From IMG/VR virus record IMGVR_UViG_3300025769_013719, positions 1-28,714 of that record: a stretch of 28,714 nt of DNA; one strand, given 5' to 3'. The position numbers and the translations under genes were made by a program. Source of the DNA: a virus. The notes under the pieces were generated by a model. That model saw only the letters and a list, made by a program, of their open reading frames with translations, was not told where the DNA came from and searched no databases. This document shows, piece after piece, positions 23,892-28,714 of this stretch (the first letter of the stretch is position 1; the number at the start of each line of letters is the position of its first letter).

Positions 23892-24763
23892 AAACTATTT
23901 TTTAATATTTCAAAACTTGGTTTCCCGAATAACTGCCCGTTAACTGTGCATTTATTACAAGGGCTTTCAGAACGATCTCCTTTTACAAGTCTTTTTCTTA
24001 TAACGTTTAAATCTTCTCCTAACCATACTTCTTTTAATCTTTGTTTAGCAAGATTTCCTACTTTTCGTTCTTTTTGCCAATCGTTTGCGCAAAATATAAC
24101 TTCTCCATCCCAGTCTACAAACATTTTATAGAAAGGATAATGACAAGGTTGACCCTTAAGTTTATCAACAGACTCTTCATCCATACCTAACCAAGTAATA
24201 GATCCTCCTCTATTGTTAAGATTAAGTCCATAATCAGCTTGCGAATAATGAGCTCTATATCTATACTTAGATTTATCTATACCTTTCATGATATTATCAA
24301 ACTTCTCTATCTGATCTATTCCGTCATAAAGATTTATGTAAAGCAAATCTAAACCAGAATTAAAAAGTTGTTTAGCATATTCCGGTGTAAGTTTATCTCC
24401 GTTAGTATTACATTCAGCTGTAGTATCTGGTAATTTATCTTTTAAAATTTTTATAATTCCAGCAAATTGTTTATTGAGTAAGTTTTCACTAAACCCACTA
24501 TAAGAAATTTTACCTTTATAATTATCCAAACTTAAATTATTAGCAATTGCTTCAGCTGTTTGCAAAGACATATTCAAATTCCTATTAGGATAAACATCTT
24601 TATCGTGTCTAGGACAGAACACACACGTTCTATTACATAATTCAGTAGTATTTATTTCTACTGTTAGCAGTGAACTTAAAGGGTTAGAGGTATCTACATT
24701 ACTGAAATGTAATTTCTCTTGCTTCTTTCTGTGATTTAAAAATGTATCTTTATTTTCTGCCAT
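23888..24763 (-). CDS. radical SAM/SPASM protein (copy 2)
   Basis: A 291-residue radical SAM enzyme. CNRTCVFC places cluster cysteines at C43, C47 and C50. The core has an AECNTNGDKLTPEYAKQLF segment, and the C-terminus has CHYPFYKMFVDWDGEVIFC with CNKC near the end, a SPASM/twitch-type auxiliary cluster region. The N-terminal 30 residues are a polar extension not seen in copy 1. It overlaps the nucleotidyltransferase gene by 14 bases and the SDR by 4. Having two divergent copies in one cluster suggests two chemically distinct steps or two sugars. The substrate is not readable from the sequence. Confidence 0.8.
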   Translation of the reverse strand: MAENKDTFLNHRKKQEKLHFSNVDTSNPLSSLLTVEINTTELCNRTCVFCPRHDKDVYPNRNLNMSLQTAEAIANNLSLDNYKGKISYSGFSENLLNKQFAGIIKILKDKLPDTTAECNTNGDKLTPEYAKQLFNSGLDLLYINLYDGIDQIEKFDNIMKGIDKSKYRYRAHYSQADYGLNLNNRGGSITWLGMDEESVDKLKGQPCHYPFYKMFVDWDGEVIFCANDWQKERKVGNLAKQRLKEVWLGEDLNVIRKRLVKGDRSESPCNKCTVNGQLFGKPSFEILKNSL

Positions 24764-25481
24764 GCAAGTAGTCTTGTAAATCTTCTGGTGTTCCCATTTG
24801 GTATATATTATCGACTTGAGTAATTACTATACGTCTTCCATCTTTAATAGCGTAATTATAAACTGGTGCTACATAAAATTCATTATTGAGTCTATCGTTT
24901 GCTTCTATCATCTGTTCAGCATACTTTACAAAATCAGATCCTCTATTCCAGTAGTAGTACCCAGCAGTAGCATCATTAGATATTTGTTTCTTTTCTGCTA
25001 CTTCAGTTACATATCCTTCTTCATCTGTCTTTGCATATGACCATTTAGGTCCTTGGCCTTTAAAGCATGGCATACCTCCATCATGTAGACTTAACCTACT
25101 AAAGGTTTCACTAGGATTGTAGTCAATCATTTGATCTGAGTTAAAACTTAGTAGAGGAACACGATTATTAATAAACTCTTTTGCAGTAAGTAAAGTACAA
25201 GCAGCACCTTCAGTTATTCCATTTAGTTTAATTATTTCTATATTATCATGTCCTATTATTTCGTTGAATATAGAAAAATCATACTGTTCATAATCAGCTT
25301 TTTGACATAAAATTATAAACTTAAAGTTTTTATCAAACTCTATATTTAAATTTTCTATAACTCTACGTATCATTGGTTTTCCTTCTACATCTATAAACGG
25401 TTTAGAGTCTTTATACCCTTTTTGTCTAAATCTTGATCCTCTTCCTGCCATTGGCAGTACTATGTTAAAAAATTGTTTCAT
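24750..25481 (-). CDS. sugar nucleotidyltransferase (stand-alone)
   Basis: A 243-residue GT-A nucleotidyltransferase that activates a sugar or other phosphate with an NTP. The signature IVLPMAGRGSRFRQKGY (7-23) with K27-P28 binds the nucleotide; NSDQM carries the metal aspartate; VAEKKQISNDATAGYYYW and GSDFVKYAEQMI match the second domain of the HAD fusion at 15496-16872 almost residue for residue. The two are paralogues, by eye about half identical. The family includes glucose-1-phosphate uridylyl/thymidylyltransferases and the cytidylyltransferases of capsule loci. It overlaps the SGNH gene by 17 bases. Confidence 0.82.
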   Translation of the reverse strand: MKQFFNIVLPMAGRGSRFRQKGYKDSKPFIDVEGKPMIRRVIENLNIEFDKNFKFIILCQKADYEQYDFSIFNEIIGHDNIEIIKLNGITEGAACTLLTAKEFINNRVPLLSFNSDQMIDYNPSETFSRLSLHDGGMPCFKGQGPKWSYAKTDEEGYVTEVAEKKQISNDATAGYYYWNRGSDFVKYAEQMIEANDRLNNEFYVAPVYNYAIKDGRRIVITQVDNIYQMGTPEDLQDYLHGRK

Positions 25482-26175
25482 ATATTTTATTAGAAATTGT
25501 TGTACAGTCTTCTTTGGTTGGATGCATAGTTTCGTTTTTAGTTATATCAAAATACAGAAACTTATCTAAATTTAAATCACTTGATTTTTTAATCTTTTGC
25601 ACATGTCCTGATATTGAATCAAATGCTATAAATAGGTAATTAAGTTTTTTATGCTCTAAATATCCCTGTAATGCTAGTACTTGAGAATAGTACAAAGAGA
25701 ACATATCTTCTTTATAATTAGGGTTATATGTAACCATTGCTTTTACATATTCTCTTTTAGCAAGATAGAGTGCTTTAGCATTTTCGTCTTTTCTTAAATC
25801 ATCGCAAACTATATCTGTTTCATCAGTATCGGTAATAAGGTGTAAAGGAGAGCTAATTCTTCGATATCTATGTAGTTTAGAAGTAAATCTAGGTTTTTCA
25901 AAATCAGCAGGAGTAACGTTTATATTCCATCCTGAATATGAAAAATAATGTCTATGAGGCCATGTTAACCCTATTACTACACTTGTATCTATACTATCTA
26001 ACTTATTTAAGTGGTGTATTGAATTGGTAAAAATAGAACCAAACGATTGTCCGTTTTTAGCTTGATTATACAAAGTAGTATTTGTAAGTTCTGCTAATTT
26101 AACAGGCCAAGTGTCTTCGTCTTTTAGCCCATCACCAGCAGTAAAACTACATCCGTTTATATATAAGTTTTTCAT
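25465..26175 (-). CDS. SGNH/GDSL-like hydrolase or acyltransferase
   Basis: I place the start at the ATG at 26175 (236 residues), which forms an ATGA overlap with the methyltransferase stop. An ATG six codons upstream would create a 22-base overlap. The N-terminus MKNLYINGCSFTAGDGL has the block I signature of the SGNH superfamily with S10 as nucleophile. NGQSFGS supplies a glycine/asparagine loop, and MHPTKEDC near the C-terminus has the block V histidine. The typical 'DxxH' spacing is not exact, so activity is likely but not certain. In sugar clusters such enzymes add or remove acetyl or other acyl groups. Confidence 0.65.
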   Translation of the reverse strand: MKNLYINGCSFTAGDGLKDEDTWPVKLAELTNTTLYNQAKNGQSFGSIFTNSIHHLNKLDSIDTSVVIGLTWPHRHYFSYSGWNINVTPADFEKPRFTSKLHRYRRISSPLHLITDTDETDIVCDDLRKDENAKALYLAKREYVKAMVTYNPNYKEDMFSLYYSQVLALQGYLEHKKLNYLFIAFDSISGHVQKIKKSSDLNLDKFLYFDITKNETMHPTKEDCTTISNKIYETIF

Positions 26176-26828
26176 ATTGTTCCTATTCCACATTTATATC
26201 CGTCTTCTCTTTTAAATTCTTTAGCTTTATCTATCCCTATCCAGCTACTTTTTACTTTGTCTCCAAATAAGGATTTATAGTATCTTTGTTGTTGTATTCT
26301 TCCGTCTATTAAAAAACTAAAATCAGTATTAAAGTGTTCTTTTAACTTAACCATATTAGTAGATGCATTACAATTGTATTTGGCAATATCAGGTCCATCG
26401 TCTAAAACAAAGTCTACATCTTTTATTAAACTCATATCATGATTATAGTAACAAGTTTGATCATTATCAATAGTAACGTCTACTAGATGTACTTGACTAT
26501 TCTTATAAAAACCTGATCTTTTACCTAATTCGTAATACTCTTTGTTGTCTTCAAACGAAATAACGCTACCGCCGTAATTTAGATCTTTAAAAATTGTGCT
26601 TATAAGTAGTGTAGTAACTCCGCTACCATATTCTACTATATTTTTAGGTCTCTTACTATGAATATACCCTGTTAAGTATAAAGCTACAGCCATTCCCACA
26701 CCGGTAAACTTACTACTCCAGTATCCGTCGTACCATAGATCGTAGTATTTAGGAAAGTTTATTTGAAAATACTCTCTTAACTCTACTATTGACTTATCGT
26801 TATGTTTAATAAACTCAAAATAATTCAT
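26172..26828 (-). CDS. class I SAM-dependent methyltransferase
   Basis: A 218-residue Rossmann-fold methyltransferase. Motif I is NIVEYGSGVTT (63-73), with the acidic partner in ISFEDN (E93-D94) for the SAM ribose. DFVLDDGPD (139-147) is the post-II/IV region where catalysis and metal binding occur in O-methyltransferases; the doubled aspartate suits a metal-dependent O-methyltransferase. The N-terminal 60 residues are a helical cap. It overlaps both neighbours (ATGA with the SGNH gene, 14 bases with the ParB-like gene). A role in decorating a sugar is inferred. Confidence 0.72.
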   Translation of the reverse strand: MNYFEFIKHNDKSIVELREYFQINFPKYYDLWYDGYWSSKFTGVGMAVALYLTGYIHSKRPKNIVEYGSGVTTLLISTIFKDLNYGGSVISFEDNKEYYELGKRSGFYKNSQVHLVDVTIDNDQTCYYNHDMSLIKDVDFVLDDGPDIAKYNCNASTNMVKLKEHFNTDFSFLIDGRIQQQRYYKSLFGDKVKSSWIGIDKAKEFKREDGYKCGIGTI

Positions 26829-27747
26829 ATTTTCCTAAACACTCTTTAATTATATCTTGAGAAGATAAATAAAAAGTTATCTCTTTCTTTTCAGTATTTA
26901 CATCTAATAAAAGATAGGTATTTTCATTGTCTATCTTTCTATAGTCTTTAAACTTAGACCTAATATAATATCTACTTTTTTTACTTTTTGGTAAAATAAA
27001 AGGTACATCTGATTTAGCTAAAGCTGTCATAGCAAATCTATGTAATCCGTTACCTGGAAAAGAATTAGCTGAGACTGCTCCTAATATAGGAAATAATAAC
27101 CCATCTCTTTTTACAGATATATAAGATAAAATTGGAAACTCAAAGTTCCAATCTTTCCATATTTTATCATAGTTTTTTATAGTTTCATTTATATAGTCTA
27201 TATCATTCCAATCTTCTATTTCGTTAATAAATTTTTTTATTATACTTACATCAGTACCTTCTAACAACGCTAGATTCTCTTCTATAATTTTATACGGTAT
27301 TTCCAAGTAAATATTTTCTCTGGATGTAATACCTTTATCTACTCTCAGAAAATATTCTTTCCAATCCCAAGTGCCGAATCCAGGAGTTACTTTACCGTCT
27401 CTCAACTGAAAATTAGGCATATCTCTTTTTATATAATTTGGATCATAGTTTTGTTTGAATGCTCTTTTTCCGTAAGCTTCAAATTTTATTATCTGTAAAT
27501 CATTAATATTAATATTTTTATGATTAAATATAGTATGTAATTTTTTTACTCTAGGATCTGTTAATTGATCTTCTGTTATTCTTAAAAAATAATGACCATT
27601 CTGTTCTTGTACTTTACATTCATCAAAAGAACTTATAGTATCTTTATATCTTTTTAATACATCTTCTATGTCTAATATATCAAAAGGTTTAAGATCGTTA
27701 AAAAACGGTTTCCAAAAATTTACACCTGTGTTTTTATGAAGAAACAT
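26815..27747 (-). CDS. unknown protein, family shared with 21774-22718 (copy 2)
   Basis: A 310-residue protein sharing motif blocks with the 314-residue protein at 21774-22718: NFWKPFFNDLKPFDILDI near the N-terminus, RDGKVTPGFGTWDWKEYF in the middle, WNFEFPI, and KRDGLLFPILGAVSANSFPG with GLHRFAMTALAKSDVPFILP. The final block, with its 'dGl...G.HR.A...l...vpfi.p' pattern, resembles the ParB/sulfiredoxin fold and is clearer here than in copy 1. The family is unnamed to me. It is coupled by 14-base overlaps to the oxygenase upstream and the methyltransferase downstream. Confidence 0.75.
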   Translation of the reverse strand: MFLHKNTGVNFWKPFFNDLKPFDILDIEDVLKRYKDTISSFDECKVQEQNGHYFLRITEDQLTDPRVKKLHTIFNHKNININDLQIIKFEAYGKRAFKQNYDPNYIKRDMPNFQLRDGKVTPGFGTWDWKEYFLRVDKGITSRENIYLEIPYKIIEENLALLEGTDVSIIKKFINEIEDWNDIDYINETIKNYDKIWKDWNFEFPILSYISVKRDGLLFPILGAVSANSFPGNGLHRFAMTALAKSDVPFILPKSKKSRYYIRSKFKDYRKIDNENTYLLLDVNTEKKEITFYLSSQDIIKECLGKYELF

Positions 27748-28303
27748 CTATAATTTTATTAAATCGATAAAAAGCACTTGTAATTTCCTTAGATGGTTCA
27801 TCTTCTGATGTGATATTTAGTGCGATTGCTCTTCTAACTCTACGATGTTTATTCACCACTCTATGCCAGGTTGGAAAATGCTTGTCTCCAGGGCAAAAGA
27901 TTAGTCCTCTATTTTGTTTCCATTGTACTTCCTTAGAAAACTCTCTATTTTTATCTAATAAGTAAGTTCCAGTATTACCGAAACAGTAGATTACGAGAGT
28001 CCATAACTTAGTTACATGATCCATATGTATTTCCTGTTCTGTGTGGGGTGCGGATGATAGCCAGTGCACCCTTGCCCATGAATGATATGGTTCTCGAAAT
28101 CTCATAGGTTTATAAATTTTTAAAATATCATTTTTTATTGTATAGAACTCTCCTAAAAGTTGATAATATAGAGAGTAATTAAATAAAAATTCTTCTTCTT
28201 TTGAAAAATCATAATTTAAAATATCATCTACTATATAATGTGTAAATGGTTCATTACAGGGATTTTTTATTGCATCAAATATTTTATTTTTATTGATAAT
28301 CAT
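27734..28303 (-). CDS. 2-oxoglutarate/Fe(II)-dependent oxygenase
   Basis: A 189-residue double-stranded beta-helix oxygenase. The iron triad is H93 and D95 (HMD) plus H147 (TWHRV), and the 2-oxoglutarate-binding basic residue is likely R158 in RRVRRAIALNI. The beta-helix framework (LWTLVIYCFGNTGTYLL and NRGLIFCPGDKHFP) is typical of prolyl-4-hydroxylase-like and small phage oxygenases. It would hydroxylate a sugar, peptide or lipid; a glycan or its precursor is the likely substrate from context. Three bases separate it from the HAD gene. Confidence 0.75.
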   Translation of the reverse strand: MIINKNKIFDAIKNPCNEPFTHYIVDDILNYDFSKEEEFLFNYSLYYQLLGEFYTIKNDILKIYKPMRFREPYHSWARVHWLSSAPHTEQEIHMDHVTKLWTLVIYCFGNTGTYLLDKNREFSKEVQWKQNRGLIFCPGDKHFPTWHRVVNKHRRVRRAIALNITSEDEPSKEITSAFYRFNKIIDVSS

Positions 28304-28306
28304 AAT

Positions 28307-28609
28307 TTAATCTTTAAAAAAGCTATCAGGGTGTACACCTCTATCATCTATAAATATATCTGCATCGAAAGGTTTAAAATAGAGATGATGATATTTACAT
28401 CCCCAGCTTTCTAGCTGTGCTTCTGTTATAGGTCTGTAGTATTTTTCTCCTCTACCGCTTTTATTTCCTCTTGCAGTATAGTATATTACTGTATGACCTT
28501 CGTCAAACATTTTATTTATCTTTTCTATCCTATCTTTGAAAGGTTTTCTTCCTATAACCGGTCCTTCTTCTTTGCAGATAGTATCATCAATGTCTATTAC
28601 GTACTTCAT
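28307..28609 (-). CDS. small HAD phosphatase (capsule-biosynthesis type)
   Basis: A 100-residue HAD phosphatase of the small, cap-less kind associated with capsule loci. DIDDT (6-10) gives the nucleophile D6 and acid D8; YYTARG (43-48) contains the motif II threonine; DIFIDDRGV (89-97) is the motif IV acidic pair. It probably dephosphorylates a sugar-phosphate intermediate before or after nucleotide activation. The start overlaps the 3' end of the NeuA-like gene by 23 bases. Confidence 0.75.
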   Translation of the reverse strand: MKYVIDIDDTICKEEGPVIGRKPFKDRIEKINKMFDEGHTVIYYTARGNKSGRGEKYYRPITEAQLESWGCKYHHLYFKPFDADIFIDDRGVHPDSFFKD

Positions 28610-28714
28610 ATATTTTTTCTACTAATTTAAAATCTGTTTCTGTATCTACGTCAACTAACTCTTCTTCAGGCCAGTCTATAACGTAAGGATGAGGATCATC
28701 TTCTGTATTAGAAA
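28587..28714 (-). CDS. C-terminal fragment of a cytidylyltransferase (NeuA-like), 5' end outside window
   Basis: An open frame from the window edge to a TGA at 28589-28587, 41 codons with no start in the window. It reads SNTEDDPHPYVIDWP then EEELVDVDTETDFKLVEKIY and ends VRNRH. The 'vDvDtetDfkLvE' end matches the last helix of CMP-sialic acid synthetase-type cytidylyltransferases, in which the Asp residues bind metal or nucleotide. A NeuA-like role fits the NeuB-like gene in the same operon. The fragment is short, so the call rests on the C-terminal motif and context. Confidence 0.5.
   Translation of the reverse strand, partial: SNTEDDPHPYVIDWPEEELVDVDTETDFKLVEKIYEVRNRH

Noticed and set aside
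20848-24763. A ribosomally made peptide (RiPP) pathway because of two radical SAM/SPASM proteins
   Set aside because: No small precursor peptide gene, leader peptidase or RRE-like protein is seen; sugar enzymes surround both genes.
25465-26193. Start at 26193 for the SGNH protein
   Set aside because: The ATG at 26175 gives the ATGA overlap seen at several other junctions here and begins right at the conserved first strand.

Overview
This window is a piece of an AT-rich genome of a T4-related contractile-tailed phage (myovirus). Every supported gene lies on the minus strand, so transcription runs from high to low coordinates. There are almost no gaps, and most neighbouring genes abut or overlap by 1-29 bases. 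Recognisable T4-type parts are a UvsX/RecA recombinase, a gp32-type single-strand binding protein, tail sheath (gp18), tail tube (gp19), a gp26-type hub assembly protein, a tape measure, a gp53/LysM-like protein and a large hub protein. Starts are AT-rich and almost never preceded by a Shine-Dalgarno sequence. That is typical of Bacteroidota and their phages, so a Bacteroidota host is the best guess (inference).

Layout in transcription order. (1) 28714 to 14414: about 14 kb of surface-sugar and small-molecule genes. It holds the tail end of a NeuA-like cytidylyltransferase, a capsule-type HAD phosphatase, a 2OG-Fe(II) oxygenase, a methyltransferase, an SGNH hydrolase, two related sugar nucleotidyltransferases (one fused to a HAD phosphatase), two radical SAM/SPASM enzymes, a small SDR, a GT8-like glycosyltransferase, a HisC-like PLP enzyme, a D-2-hydroxyacid dehydrogenase, a NeuB-like synthase, a glycerophosphodiesterase-like protein, a second glycosyltransferase-like protein, two related proteins of unknown function and one orphan of 447 residues. 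(2) 14423 to 11805: a small coiled-coil protein, sheath and tube, closed by a clear terminator. (3) 11692 to 3674: hub assembly protein, a small overlapping frame that probably needs a ribosomal frameshift, tape measure and baseplate genes, ending in a hub protein fused to an M15-like peptidase domain. (4) 3640 to 1: replication and recombination, with a compact divergent family-A DNA polymerase, an unknown protein, gp32 and UvsX.

How it fits together. The right half looks like a pathway that makes an activated acidic or amino-modified sugar and transfers it to a glycan, either on the virion or on the host surface. NeuB with a NeuA-like fragment points to a nonulosonic-acid-like product. Two nucleotidyltransferases, two radical SAM enzymes and two copies of an unknown family suggest a partly duplicated module. 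The left half combines T4-like recombination proteins with a family-A polymerase, where T4 itself uses family B. Repeated TATTWATATAA elements in the rare intergenic gaps are candidate phage promoters. No RNA genes, CRISPR arrays, insertion sequences or integrases were seen, and no intergenic stretch exceeds about 115 bases.
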